From Prostheceraeus crozeri (lineage: Eukaryota > Platyhelminthes > Polycladida > Euryleptidae), in the NCBI GenBank assembly GCA_907163375.1, contig CAJQUW010008638.1, forward strand, positions 62,001 to 126,000: 64,000 nt of DNA, in the 5' to 3' direction. The notes under the pieces were generated by a model that saw only the letters and a list, made by a program, of their open reading frames with translations, made no database searches and was not told where the DNA came from. This document shows, one piece after another, positions 47,463 through 60,318 of this stretch. The number at the start of each line of letters is the position of its first letter. Within the stretch, counting starts at the first letter, position 1. Both the position numbers and the translations under genes were made by a program.

Positions 47463-47676
47463 ACGTGTGTGAAGTTGGCCGAACCAGCTAGCGGAACCAT
47501 CATTTATTACGGCGAGATTCTATTCGAAACAATTTTTGCTTTTTCCATTTCAGTCTTCTAATCATGAATCTGGGCTCAGATCCCACAAATTCGCAGTAGC
47601 TGTTGAGAAATTCAAGCTTAAAGATAAAAGTGGATAAAAAGGTTCTACTGGGTGGTTCCGCTAACTTCGCACACGC
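47463..47676. mobile_element. Mutator-type MITE with 9-bp target duplication
   Basis: The ends are inverted over ~35 bp (47464-47498 and 47641-47675). They begin CGTGTGTGAAGTTGGCC and CGTGTGCGAAGTTAGCG on their own strands, followed by GAACCA and, at a short distance, GAACC. ATCAAGCAA flanks both sides exactly (47454-47462 and 47677-47685). A 9-bp duplication with long TIRs is the mark of Mutator-like elements. The 214-bp unit is non-coding. Confidence 0.85.
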
Positions 47677-47699
47677 ATCAAGCAATGGTAGACGTAATC

Positions 47700-50100
47700 C
47701 AAGATAAAGGCTGCCACCCCAACCTCCCAGCCAAATGGTGATGTGATGTGGCTTAAATAAGGATTCTTCATACTATTCAAAATCGGCACGAGTGTTTGTT
47801 TCTGGTCTGTATTTTCTTCTGACAATGGATTCATTTAATCGAAGGTCCGAATTCAATCGACTTCAAATTATTTGAAGTATATCTTGAAGTGCTTTCCGAC
47901 ATATCCCCTGGTCTTACTTTTTGACTAAAACCCCAAGATGTTCAAATTTTTGTGATTAAAAAGATATTACTTCGCCTTCTAAGATCTTCACTGCAGGGGT
48001 TTCATAGATAATATGACATTGATGGTCTGGAGCATTGGAATCGTCCAATAAAAATTATTTGGTGCTTGTCTTTCGTTTCATTTTTCATTCATTAAACTAA
48101 AGGCGACAAATTTCTTGAAACTGTACTTTAGCTTCAAGGCCATCTATCGGATGCTAGTCATTTATAGCACGTCCATTGTTCAGGTCGACAATTTCTTCTG
48201 TCCAAAATTGGTAACATTCGAGAAGGCTGGAAGCTTCACCATTTTGAGAAGTAGTCAATCTACCCTACAGACATGAGTGTTGTAGATTGACTGAAATGCG
48301 ATACATGTTTCTCAAGAGCAAATGCATACACAAATCCTTCATTCGGAATGTTATTAACATACGTATGTATGTCAGCTTTCATGCAGAATTACATGCAGAA
48401 ATACCATGTGAAATCAACTCATGTGCCAAAGATTATTTTAGCGTATATCTTAGCTTCATAAGTGGTCAACAGGTATTATAAGATAACAATGTTTCTTTGA
48501 CGCAGAATTTCAGGTTGGACTTTTTTCAGTGAAAATTAAATGATATTATTGATAGCGTGATCATTTTCTACTCAAGATGCTGCAATTTCAAGACTGTCTG
48601 GATGTATAAAAAACATGTGACTTATCCTATTCATTGAAAGACAAAAGGAAAATTTAAAACATCTCTATAGTATACTTCGCTGGAACTCTCATGCCGGGTT
48701 TAGTGTAAATCTGCCGGACTAAGACTATATCCAAGATCATGTTCTGCAACTTAGTTTGGCAGACCGCTTGCGTTTGGTTTGGTTAATGCATATAATTTTT
48801 GTCATTTCATTTGCTATTGCCCACACGAAAATACACAAAAGGAAAAAAATTGTGTTATCACCATTGGCTGTCAATAATATTTTAGGCGAAATACCATTTT
48901 TTTGAATTTTGGCATTCTGAATTTTGAAAGTTTAGATCATCATTATTTAAATCACAATTTTCCTTATCTCACATTTTTCCGAATGAGATGAGGTATGCGG
49001 ATGCTTTAACGCAGCAGCAATTTTTCTAATGAAGCTGGAATTTTCGTGTGAGAGCTTATAAAAGAAAGCTGGTGCTAACAGCTCCGAGAAAAACTTAAGC
49101 TTTATTACAATCGGTCCATCCATTCTCTGAAAACTTCAAATTTGTACTTTTTTAACTTTCAATACTTTTCTTAAGATGAGTAGCTATTCGAGTTTTCTGA
49201 GGTTAGTTACAGATTCAAAATGTGCAGATCAGTCAGACTAACGCACATACGCTAACCGAAGAGGAATTGTGGCGATAGATGTATCGAGCACTAGTTTGAA
49301 TGACATGAGAACCGATAGCCAAGGCGACACATTGCCTTTAATAAAGTAATCATGCAAAAGTTGATGATTATTAATCACATTAGCAAATTAGGAAGGCCAT
49401 TGGTTCTTCAACTGAATGACTGGGCATACCAGCAGTAACATATCTACAGTGCTAGTATATCATGCCATCACACTTGATAATACGATAAGATGATATATTG
49501 AATGAAGATTATTTTTTTCGTTTTGCTTTGAATTATAAAACAGACTGTACTTTCCTAACTAAGTACAAAATACAAATGCCTGAAAAGTATCCAGTGCGTT
49601 TCAAAAACAAAACTGTATGTTGTAAGTCTAGTTATGACAGCTTTGAAGGTCTAATATCCGAAGATCACCAACTCAATTACGCATGAATTGCGCAGTGTAG
49701 CTTAGTCTGCCACATTATCATGACCGTGCTTTCAAAATTCCATTAACTAGATTAATGTAAATTCTATTTCTGCTGTAAAAATGTCAGTAGTACTTTCAAC
49801 TTCTAAGTATAAAATTACGATAATTTAAAATATACTTACAATACTACGGGAACAACAAGCAGAAACTTTTTGGTCGGAGAGAATTGAATACCATCATCAA
49901 ATTGTTCCCATTGAGTGAGTACCCTCGATTTTCCCTGATCCATTGTCTCGTAGGGGCTCCCTTTTTCCCAATGCAATAAGACATACATAATCTGAAATAC
50001 AGAAATGAGTATTGTGGCAATGGTTGATGCTCAACAATCTTTCTTCAGTTTTGCTGATCGCTATCAGATGCTATTGAACGAATGCATTGCTCCTTGAACT
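47700..50100. other. Unassigned AT-rich stretch
   Basis: No gene is recognised. A perfect 11-bp-arm hairpin (AGTCAATCTAC/GTAGATTGACT) lies at 48253-48292. Short frames at 48287-48481 and 49498-49686 have no domain. Confidence 0.35.
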
Positions 50101-50106
50101 CTCGTC

Positions 50107-50490
50107 TTGATAAACTACTGTTTGAGAAAAAAATCATTTGAACAAGCTCTGACTCGATGTTTGTTTGAAATGCGCTCCATGCCGCATTCGGTGACAGGAT
50201 ACTCACATTTCCATCTTATGTTTCGAAGTGATATCTCCACGACATTGAATATCCACCCCCAAAAAAATCCCATTCGAGGTTCTGCTAGGGATAGCATTGC
50301 TCTGAATGATTCTATCAACCGCCGCCGCAAAGCTGGTGCGAAACTGGTAAACAAGTTTTGGTTCGTCTTGATAGAAGACCTAAGAACAATTTCAGTAGCA
50401 GATGTACGATTATTAGACGTGCAGACAGCGTTTCCAATTACCGAGTGGAAATTTTCCGCGCAGCACACAGATTTCCCCGCACGGATCTAA
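50107..50490 (+). pseudogene. LTR-retrotransposon integrase C-terminal fragment
   Basis: The first third, LFEMRSMPHSVTGYSHFHLMF, fits the end of the integrase core of Ty3/gypsy-type elements (R-x-x-PHS-T-TGxSP-x-x-LMFGR). The rest (RRRKAGAKLVNKFW onward) fits no domain clearly. No RT, gag or LTR is visible nearby, so it is an isolated remnant. Confidence 0.45.
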
Positions 50491-50499
50491 ATGCAACTC

Positions 50500-51180
50500 T
50501 ACGTATCTCAGTTATTGACTGACACGCAGGCCAAGCTTTGTACAAGAAAATATTTCGAAGACATCTCGACGGATGTGTTATTTCACTAATGCACAACGTT
50601 TCAGCTTTTCACTCTATTTATGTGCCAATCATATGCTTCGTGAAAAGATTAAACATGCACATTAGTGATAGGTATCTATCAATGGAAAACCATAGTGCTT
50701 AGCACATAAATGAAATTCGCGGATTTATGAAAAAATCTCGCCCTGATAAAATGGCATCATTCATCGATGGCCTTCTTGAAGCAAAACCAAATATCAGATT
50801 TTAATGCCTGAGTTGCTGATCAAAGGACTTCTCTTTCAAAAGCAAAACGTTTTCACCATGTATCCAAAAAATCCTTCATAACACTGAAATTCTTCATTGA
50901 TCTCTCATCGACGAATGTAAAATACAAATGATAGGAGCGGAACTTTGAAAAGAAATGCTTCGAATTGACTAAATGGTAGGAGGGCACAGCTGATAAAGTT
51001 CAGATTAATGAGAGAATTTGATTATTTAGGCAGTAGTCATCGTATCACCGAAGTTAATACGAATGTTGAAAATTCCTCGACTGTGAAGCACAAAAATTGG
51101 GCCGAAGCCTTCGTCAGGTAAAATGATGCGTCCGATGTACTCAATGACTTGATCAGAGCATCAGATACCCTGAGTTCTGT
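50500..51180. other. Unassigned stretch between two relics
   Basis: Neither strand shows a domain or repeat that I recognise. Confidence 0.35.
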
Positions 51181-51189
51181 CAAAATTCG

Positions 51190-51620
51190 CTTGACTCTCG
51201 GTTTTGATTTGGTTCGCTAATCAAGAAAACATCCAAAAGTGGTTCCAAGCGAACCAAGCATTTCGATGAATCGGACGTAAATTGTTTCTTTGGGAATCGT
51301 GAAACGCTCCCTTCGACAACATACACTTTCTCAAGAATGGCCACCCGAAAGTCATTGCTTACATGCAAGCAAATAAAAATGGCCTTGATTGGTGTAAAAA
51401 CAATAAATAGACTCAAGAAAAATGGAATCAGATCGTTTTCTACTGATGAATGTTGTCTGCATCTGCATGTGGACTATGCCACACATACATTTCGACTTGC
51501 CATTAAGTGGAAATGCAAATCATAAGACGACTAACAGACTAGCCAGCATAAAGCCCTTCTGTTAATTTAACTGAGCACTTGTGGGATGATTTGGAAAGTG
51601 AGACAATGTAATTCAACTAC
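51190..51620 (+). pseudogene. Tc1-like transposase fragment
   Basis: Heavily decayed. One frame reads NKNGLDWCKNNK, a stop, then TQEKWNQIVF, close to the W-x-K-V-x-FSDES entry of the DDE domain. The end, at about 51540-51605, reads SPSVNLTEHLWDDLESE, close to the diagnostic SPDLNPIEHLWDEL motif. The middle of the catalytic domain seems deleted. No TIRs were found. Confidence 0.5.
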
Positions 51621-51639
51621 CCTTGATGATGACCCTTTA

Positions 51640-54600
51640 GAAAGCTGGCTGAGCAGTAATAGCAAAGAAAAAAGGTTTTCTTAGGTATTTGTATGAAAGC
51701 ATGAACCGGCAAATTAAAGCTGTGGTTTTAGCTGAAGATGCAAATGTCAGGTATTATATTTCTTTGTTCATGAACTTCTTGCCTCCTATTGAAATTGCAA
51801 TCTCTATAAACTTAATATTTACTCTTTGATTCTGATGTCTTGCGAATAGACGGATCCTTGAATTTTTGATTCGCGCCCAGCTCTGATTTCCGAGGATTTT
51901 ACACATACAAGTAGACACGACACAACTAACTGATAAGTCACAGTAATAATATTAGTGATTCTTTGTGACCGTGCAAATCATAGTCAAACTTGGGACCAAT
52001 TCTTATTTTGCACCAATCAAAATAAATAAATATCTTCATTGTACGCTTAATATTTAAATTTCCGCGCTGTGCGTATGATTACCGAATTCTGCGCCATTTC
52101 CGCGTAGTATTGGAAACGCTGGAGATCAACCAATAACCACTATACATTTTTTGCAGTTTTGAAGATTCACCATAAAATTGACATAGCAGAGCAACAGTTT
52201 CGAACAAATTACTACATGTGATACAAATAATCAGTATCAAATCCATGCATGCCAACATTCTTAATTGACTAGGCTGAAATAAACATTAAAAAATATTTAG
52301 TTTAAAAGTATGTAAAATAAATGCAGCTAATTTTTTAACTGAGAAATAACTTTTAAATGCCTCATGATAATAAATCATGAATGGTGATCATGAATTGATG
52401 ACGCATTTCATCTTATATTTGACCACAGTTTAAATAGTTATTGTGCAAAGTTTTTTTGCTCCTCTACATGCAAAATTTCTATGATGATTGTTTCATTTCC
52501 GTTTGAGGATCAATCTGACGATGTGCTGCGCTATTGGAAGGCAGTGAGGCACCAGTTGCAGAAAATGATGCGTAAATGGTAAAGTTAAGGGGGGCCAGTT
52601 GAAGCTAGGGAGTCGCCGCAAGGAGATAAAGAACACCGCTGCGCTGAAAGCTTATGGGGCGCCAGTGGAATCGAAGGGGTTGTCCATCGAGACTGGAGGC
52701 TCATCGGTGCACGAAAAGATTACATTTTTCGAGTTTAATACAACATGACAAGAACTTAGTTCTTTTCACTTCTCTATGCTTACTTTTCTTACTACTTAGG
52801 CAACAGGGTGAAGCTGGAAATCCGGTAAAAGTCGAAAGAAAATAAAATGTTTGAAGATCTGTGTTTGAGATGTGATTCGTTAACAAAAATCGACAGCCAG
52901 TTTCAGTTTATACAGTGCATAAATGCACAAATCTTATTACCCTGAAAATTGTCTTCAGAAAGCAAACCGTTTATTCTAATATCAAACATGATATACTTAC
53001 CAAATTATGCGTTGTAACTGTCAAGGTCCATGCCATTGCCACGCTCATGTAAGGTATTGATAAGATAATCAGATGCGTCAAAAATATCAGCAAAATGTAC
53101 GTTAACCACATACCCCTACTGTTGAAGTAGGAGTGTGTTGGATTGTCCTCCGAATTGGCTGTCCCAACTTGCATTGCAGTAACAATCTAGTTTGCAAGTA
53201 ACCTCTATAAGGAAAAGCAAATTCCATTTACATCTGTTATATATGTATTTAACAAACAAGCAAATAGTTGGATGAAATTACTGAATGCATGAAAATAAGG
53301 CGGCTGACTACTTGCAAGAAATCACAAATACCTGACGAGAAAACCTACAAACATTCCCAATACAAACTCCTAGTTCATTATTTCAAATTCCGAGTCATCA
53401 CGAACACAACATTGCATCTCACTTCAACAATAAACTTATTATTGAAACTGTTCATCACTCACGAAAGAGGTTATTTTAAAAATCACTTAGAAAGTAAGAA
53501 TCCGAGGCATTGAGTAAATGATTTTTAAATAAAATTTTAGGATCATGAGAATATAAGAATAATAGGCTTGCTTGCCGCTAAGCAGTGATTAGTCGAGTGA
53601 AAAACGCAAACCGGAATTATTTTACCTAGTTATATACTTTCTACATGCTATAGGGATCTTGCTTCACTGCATTACAATATGGGAATCTTTTTGCCTTCGA
53701 GTGGACTTCAATAGGGAAATCTTCTAGTGGCCCTTAACTTCTATTTGACTCTAAATCTCAATCAAAGATTCACTACCAATTAGGCTGTGGTTTCACTTAA
53801 TTTACAGTGTCTTGCTGAACACTTCTTCTGGACATAACAAATGACATCCTTGAAGTTGAAATAATCCTGCAATCGGTACCATCAACAATCCTTATATCGG
53901 TGGATCTTGGAATATGGCAGCTATTTTTGAAAGCAGTCTTGGATTATTTCACTTCCTTGGTTCCGAAAAGAAATGAAGCTAATTAATGTTGCAATTGTCA
54001 AAGTTCCAATAGGTTTAGAGACGTATTACATCTTCTGCAACCGAAGAAGGTTTAGAGACGTATTTACATTTTCTGCAACCGAAGATGCTCGAATTGAACA
54101 GTTTCTTTTGATGTTTTTTTAAAATATGAAAACGTCGCAAAAATCAAAAAAATGAATTAATTAATGATTATTAAAATGAATTAGTCTCTACCGATTTCAA
54201 TTGGCAACAAGATGACATAGATTGACCAATCTTTATCAGTAGAAATATAAAACGAGGAAGTGAGAGGACTTAAGTCTCTACAGTTTCAAACTACGAACAG
54301 TTCAAATTTTTTTTCATTATTAACATGTATAGACTACCTAATCCAAGATATTCTATATCACAAAAATCATAGGGATGTTGGAGATTAATATTCATCTGTT
54401 GAACGTCGTATTTTTCGCATCAGAATTTGTAATTCTGAAAGATACAGCGTTGATATAATTAACATCTAGAAATGAAAACCTAGAAATGAATGTCTTTGTT
54501 AGTTTCTTTCAATTATTGAACCATCCCGAAATTTGCTCAATGCGGCTTGTCAATGCATTTTCTGCAAATGACGTCATCAAGGGTCTAACTCCTCCAAAAT

Positions 54601-55740
54601 TTTAGATTTTGGCCACCCATTTTAGTGGATGTCAAGGCACTACTTTGTGCTTGCAACGGTAAAGCTGATTCTTTTTGCCTAAATATCGGTTCATAGTTTC
54701 TACTTATGTGAATCTTTCGGCATTTATCGTACAATGAAATATATGGATATAGTCTTCTAGTTCGGTAAAATATTATCAAAAAATGTTCATTTCATCGACA
54801 AATCATCGCAGAATTCCGTGGTTCACGATTTTCTTTAATATTCCAATATTCCTTAGAAGGCGCCGTCTCATGTCCATCTTCTTTGTGGGAAAATGACTTT
54901 CTGTTTAAATGTGATTTCACGTATTCCGAAGGATCTAGTCTTTTTGTTCGACAGATATCTATAAAAAAACGTTAATTTCATCGACAACTCATATACAAAA
55001 TTCTATGGTCCACTTCGTTAATGGGCTAATTTGTTCGAAAAAATTGGTCATCGGATATCTGTGCATCACTTGTCTATGGCATGGATCATTTACGGTATAA
55101 ATCATGGAAATGCCCAGCCTTGAGATCTATATATGCGATCAGATAGATCTACAGCATGCATGATCTGCAGAGATGCTCAAACAAAGTTTGAATGGGAAGC
55201 ATCAGATAACATAATATGCGATGTTCATTAGTTTACTTTCGTGATTTGTGAAGATGGAGTTTCAAAAAAAAACATCAGGAGATAAACTTCTGCTCATGTG
55301 TAATGAATATATCTACATTATTGATACAACCAATTGGATAAACCAATTAACCATGTGCTGAAGTTAATTCAAAGAAATGCGAAGTATACGAGTATAGCTT
55401 AAAGTCGAACAAAGCGACAATCCCCATTCCGAAGTAAGTTTTTACGTTGGTTGCGTTGATCACTTGAGATCTTAGCTTCGTAAACCATGTTGGTAGAAAG
55501 GCATATATTTTCTAATGGACAACTTTCCTTGCTTTTAAAATTCCCTACCTTTTCTTCGCCTTTTAGCACATTTCTGTTATGCGCGGTTATAGGGGATTTT
55601 ATGTTCGGCATACAACTGCAGCTGACTTTTGAAGGTGCTTTTGTTAAGAATCATCTTTTAACGATGGCCACCTCGAAAATATTTTTCAATCAGCATTAGA
55701 AAATATCGACTCACACTTGTTGAAACGTTCATGCTGTACA
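51640..55740. other. Unassigned AT-rich stretch
   Basis: No gene can be supported. A GC-richer patch at 52580-52720 has an open frame of ~55 codons but no certain family. Two loosely similar blocks sharing AAATTTCATCGACAA-type sequence lie near 54780 and 54965. The two-copy 37-bp repeat is listed separately. Confidence 0.35.
54011..54085 (+). repeat. Two-copy 37-bp tandem repeat
   Basis: AGGTTTAGAGACGTATTACA at 54011 is repeated at 54048, and both copies continue with TTCTGCAACCGAAGA. They differ by one inserted base and one substitution. Confidence 0.8.
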
Positions 55741-55744
55741 TAAG

Positions 55745-55979
55745 ATTGAACCAAATCTGGAGCGTCGCCTCCTGTCGATTCCATTGTCGTCACTTTGATG
55801 TTCCAGCTTGTATTAGCATAAATTTTGCCTCAATATTTCCTGATAGTTATGAGCAGGTTCATCAGGGTCACTATCAGGTAATATGGAGGCAAAACAGATA
55901 CAAACACAAGCAGGAATATCAAAGTGACGACAATGGAATCGATAGGAGGCGACGTTCACGATCGGTTATTTGGTTCAAT
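55745..55979. mobile_element. Fold-back element, ~105-bp inverted arms
   Basis: The left arm (55745-55847) and right arm (55870-55979) are inverted copies at roughly 80% identity, separated by a 22-bp loop. Shared blocks include ATTGAACCAAAT, CGTCGCCTCCT, CGATTCCATTGTCGTCACTT and TTTTGCCTC. A 100-codon frame across it is a product of the repeat. It could be a MITE without an internal region, or a transcribed long hairpin. No target duplication was identified. Confidence 0.8.
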
Positions 55980-55984
55980 ACTTT

Positions 55985-57185
55985 AACGATTGTTTTACCA
56001 CTATTCAACAGATTAAATTATATGAATTCATGAAGTAGATCCATTCCTTTAGGCCGAGTGCTCAGAGTAGGTTAGGTTGGCGTAAATGCACCTAGTACCC
56101 TCAGTATCGTATGTCTGTATGTCTGCATTCTTCAAACTTCTCACAATGTTCATCAGGATTGTCTTTTTATGTATTAAAGTTTGCCTTTCCGGATGAAAAG
56201 ATTATTAAGAAAACCCAAGTGTCGGCACGTCTCGATTTAAATCGGTTGACAAAGATATTCATAACGTCCCGACACTTTGTTCCTATTTTCCTTCTCTAGA
56301 AAGGCGATTAGCAAACTAAATACACATTGATCATACTGACATTCTCAACAATGTCATACAATACATTCTCGTTTGAAGCTTCTTTATTCTATTGATGCAC
56401 AGAGACCAACCACATTGTTCAACCTCCTGCGCAATGGGAAAATTGATAGCCTCTTAAAGATTACTTATTGATGAACGTCAGCAGCAATATACTCTGCAAA
56501 ATGAAATATGATTATTTATGCCATTATTTTGAATCATAACAACATTATGTCAGCTACAATACACTTGTCCATTTCTTCCGAAAATCGATGAAAGAAGTCT
56601 TTCGCTACCTTGTCAATGGAAGAAATAGTGGTAAATTAGAGTCTACCGACAAGAATCCATCTTATCAAGTAGTACACATGCAACAACAATGACCAAAAGT
56701 CAACAATCTTGAAACTGAGCTATAACTGCACATCAACTAACACATACAGAATCTCTATAAGAAAAATTATTGTTACTAAATTAACACAGGATCCGTTCCA
56801 GTTGGTGAGTAGCGCCGATGAAACGGTTGCAGCAAAAGGAAGCAAACCAATAACCAATTTAGAAGCTAATAGTTCATATAAAAAGAAGAAAGCAAGTAGT
56901 AATTGTAAATCAGCGCTAATGTGTTTTGAGCTTCACAAAACATCCCAATCGATATAATACACAAACACTAGTTAGAAAATTCGGACATCATATCAATGAC
57001 ACTTTCAACTATATTCCTACCTACATATTTATCGATAGCCTAGTAGTTGAATCATGCTAAAGAAAGTCAAAGTAGTCGTTCTAGTAGAAAAAAGTGCAAT
57101 CGCATATACACAATAAGCTACCGGAACTTCAAAAAGCACATCTCTTGTCAATTTATAACCCAAATGAAAGACAAGGTCACAAAGG
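55985..57185. other. Unassigned stretch before the BEL/Pao relic
   Basis: It contains a hairpin with 14-bp arms and one mismatch (AAGTGTCGGCACGT at 56217-56230, inverted at 56264-56277), with the palindrome CGATTTAAATCG inside. No LTR could be recognised for the element that follows. Confidence 0.4.
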
Positions 57186-57189
57186 TCTA

Positions 57190-58700
57190 GGTTTAAAGGA
57201 TCCTTGACATTGTATGAGGAAGCGGAGCTGTTCGAAAAGCTTGATGAGTTTCACAGTGAGATATCTTCTTTGTGCGAGAATATAAGACAAAGCAGAACTC
57301 CCATTGGGACCAAAGTGATAAAGGTTGACTCCAGCTTTCAAGCGATTAAAGATTTGTGAATATACCTTGCCTCGACATAATTTTAATTAGATGTTTAAAG
57401 TCCTTGGCTTTCCCAAAACTTCTAATTAAGATTAAAGATTTGAAAGAAGTTCTACAAAATCTTAGTACTCAAGCCGAATTTAACAAAGAATATGCCATGT
57501 TTAGTGTTGACACCATGCTGCTACTGAGGCATCATTTAAGTCACTCCGGTCTCATGCTAGTCAGAGTTCCAAGCACACAGAAGCTGTAGCTGAGGTAGTA
57601 GCCAAGAAAGTCAAGATTGAGATGTTGATGAAACATGCACAAGAACAGCTTGAAATCCTTAAAGCTGAAAGTGAAGTCCATGTTGCAGAGGCTAAGATGA
57701 AGGCATTTGAAAATGACATTGAAATTGGTCATAAGCCTACTGGGTCACACATGTGTGAGTCATCGTTTTTTTAGTAGTTTTGAGGGATACTGACCACGTG
57801 CCTTCCCATGTGCATCTTGAGGATAGTGCAGCAGAAAGTGCTAGTATTGTAAAACTTTTGCAAGAAAGCTTAACTGTTAATCGTCCTCCAGTCCCGATCC
57901 TGGTGTCTTCACAGGTGATCCACTTTAACTTGTTGAATGGAAAAACAGTTTTGTTTCCCTCATTGAGAGCAAATGTTCTCGGTCGGTTGACAGACAGGCT
58001 TGTTTTATTTTCGAAAATACACAGGTGGAGAGGCTGCTGAGGTTATCCAAGGTACCTTCTTGCGTTCGGACGATGCGGCATACGGGGATGCATGGAGGAA
58101 ATTAAGTTCGCGTTATGGTGATGATTTCCTCTTTCAACGTGCATATAGGGAAAAGATCGCGCACTGAGCGAAGGTGGTGGGAGGGAAAGATGAAGGAGTC
58201 TTGATTGAGTTTGCAGATTTCGTTTCCAACTGTTGTGACGCAATGCCGTTTGTTAAAGGTCTACATGTTTTGAATGACTATGAAGAGAAATATGAAGATT
58301 GTCTCAAAGCTATCGGAATACTGAAGAATCAGGTGGAATATGACAGTCACGTCAGCAATTACGGAGAATGAATATCCGTCCTTCAGGCAGTTTGCGGATT
58401 TCCTCATCAAAGAGGCTGAAAAAGCGTGCAATCCAATTTTGAAGTTCGATAGCATTTCCATTGAAAAGGACAAGAAACCTTCAAGCAGTAGGACCTTCAC
58501 AACTCAGTTAACTAAATCTAGCTTACCTCGCTCTAGCTCTCAAGTTGAAAAGTCTCGATCTGTTACAACACCTGATTTTCAAGTTGCTAAATATTCTCAA
58601 AGGTAGTCAGTACCAGTTTGTACCTGTTGCAACGGAAGTCATGCGTTCCAGAGTTGCTTTAAATTTGGTAAGATGACCATTGATGATAGAAACATATCGC
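57190..58700 (+). pseudogene. BEL/Pao retrotransposon gag, decayed
   Basis: Pieces in all three frames follow the order of a Pao-type gag. An N-terminal helical segment (57200-57350) comes first, then a charged coiled coil (about 57590-57730, EVVAKKVKIEMLMKHAQEQ). The capsid-like region runs 57780-58350, with EVIQGTFLRSDDAAYGDAW and SSRYGDDFLFQRAYREKI as its clearest segments. A cysteine/histidine knuckle region begins at about 58610 (CTCCNGSHAFQSC). Multiple stops and frameshifts are present. Gag proteins of this type form virus-like particles around the RNA intermediate; this copy cannot. Confidence 0.75.
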
Positions 58701-59159
58701 TGATAACAAATGCGCTTTGCTTGTTTGGGAAAGGGATATCGTTCGAAGTTTTGTCGACGATGAGATACATGTGAACTATGCAGCAAACCCCACCCAACGG
58801 TGTTGCATTTTGAAAAGGAGGAAATTGCTGCTAGCGGGAGTATTAAGGAATCTCCAGTCTTTGTTTCATATTGTATTCAACAAAGAAGGATTCCTCAACT
58901 TCTATGATAGTTCCCGTGTGGATTTCTGCTAAGACTGTTCCCTCGCGCGAAATGTTGACTTATGCCCTATTAGATACTCAGAGTGATGCATCGAATATTT
59001 CTGATGACTTGGTTGAATCTCTTTGCATACAAGGTCAAAAAACAAAGTTGAAATTGTCGACATTAACGTCTGTAGCCACAGTTTCAGATTCATTAGTGTT
59101 TGAGAGTCTAGTAGTTCGAGGAATGAATATTGACCAAGCTATTGCCATAGATAAAGTTT
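58700..59159 (+). pseudogene. BEL/Pao zinc knuckle end and protease, interrupted
   Basis: After a frame change the last knuckle residues (CELCSKPHPTVLHF) precede an aspartic-protease-like segment in 58871-59159. It contains YALLDTQSDASNISDDLVE, the family's variant of the retropepsin active-site loop, followed by LKLSTLTSVA. The frame is cut at 59159, where a DNA transposon is inserted. Frame 58871-59284 reads into the transposon and its last ~40 codons are not part of this gene. Confidence 0.75.
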
Positions 59160-59516
59160 CAGTGGTCGGATTAAGAATTTTCAGGATTTTCGTGCCCACC
59201 CCTCGAAATTCGTGCCCACGCAGTGCCACCAGCTCAAAGAGCTTGCTGCTTCATACGCATGACTATAAATCCAATTGTAATTGAATTGCATAATCTTCAT
59301 ATTGTTTTTTGAGCCCGTAAATGCACATTTGTTGCATGTACATGTTCACGCAATATAGACTAGTCAACTGAAAAAATGCCGAAATGCCTACAAATGCCTT
59401 TTCTATTTAGCTACAAGTACGAGTACTATTCGTAGTACGTATATTACGTGGAGAAGTCTATAAAAATAATTTCTTATTAGGACAGCATTATCATCGTCAC
59501 TGTCAAGGTAAAGACT

Positions 59517-59715
59517 GATCCTTCTTTTCATCAACTTTTGAAATACGAGTTTGTAGATTGTCTGATTCCAGATTTTTCTCATCCATTCGTTTCGACATTT
59601 CATTCAGAAGAACCGTCAGATTTGCATCCGCATCCTTCAGACTTTTCAGAGTCTTGTCATATCTTCTTGATATTAGTCTTTTCGTTTTATCATTTTTGAT
59701 CTTCTGTTCACTTTG
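59517..59715 (-). pseudogene. Coiled-coil coding relic inside the transposon
   Basis: On the minus strand ~65 codons without a stop read as an acidic/basic coiled coil (YDKTLKSLKDADANLTVLLN, then MDEKNLESDNLQTRIS), ending in a stop near the left TIR. The position and composition resemble the C-terminal coiled coil of the hAT-like transposases in this window. There is no diagnostic motif, so this is a guess. Confidence 0.3.
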
Positions 59716-60318
59716 TAATGTTGGTTTGTACTACTTCAAGCTTTTATAAGCTTTGTGGGGAATGCCTTTGGTCGTGGGTTCGCCTGCTGCTGATCGCCCA
59801 AGATGTTAAAGGAACCGAAGCGAAATGTAGGCAATTGATCAACTTGCTGAAGAGACCTGTGCAGTGTGTATCTTTGTAGGGTAAGCTCGCCTAATTCGGA
59901 GGCATCTCTATTTTGGACGTATTTAATTTGATCAAATGATTTTCTTACTGAAAGAAATCTGATATTCTACACTTCACGCATGGATACCTGATATGTAGTG
60001 TATTGGTAATATGTAGGCCTACGTCAATCATGTTAGAATGATCAAAAATTCTATAGCGGAAGTGATGTTACACGAGATACCCATAGATATGTAACAAAAA
60101 TTCGCTGTTCATGCATACACATCGTGGGAAAGTCAACCTCTCAACATTTTGTGATATAATGCCGACAGACAACTATGTATTGACTAAACATTAGTTTCAA
60201 GTTAGAGACTCAATGCAAATCATGCTAGATCAAAATACACCAGCTAGATACTTAGCTAATTCATTGAAAATCAAGTATTTTTTCATTACTTGGCTGACGA
60301 TGGATCGGTAAACACGCA

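Noticed and set aside
52580-52750. Exon of coatomer subunit delta
   Set aside because: One frame (GGQLKLGSRRKEIKN) resembles the linker of delta-COP, but the match is short and low-complexity, and no splice sites or adjoining exons fit.
55731-56033. A 100-aa protein gene
   Set aside because: The frame is created by the two inverted arms of the fold-back element.
58871-59284. A single intact 137-aa protein
   Set aside because: The last ~40 codons read into the inserted DNA transposon. Only the first part belongs to the BEL/Pao protease region.
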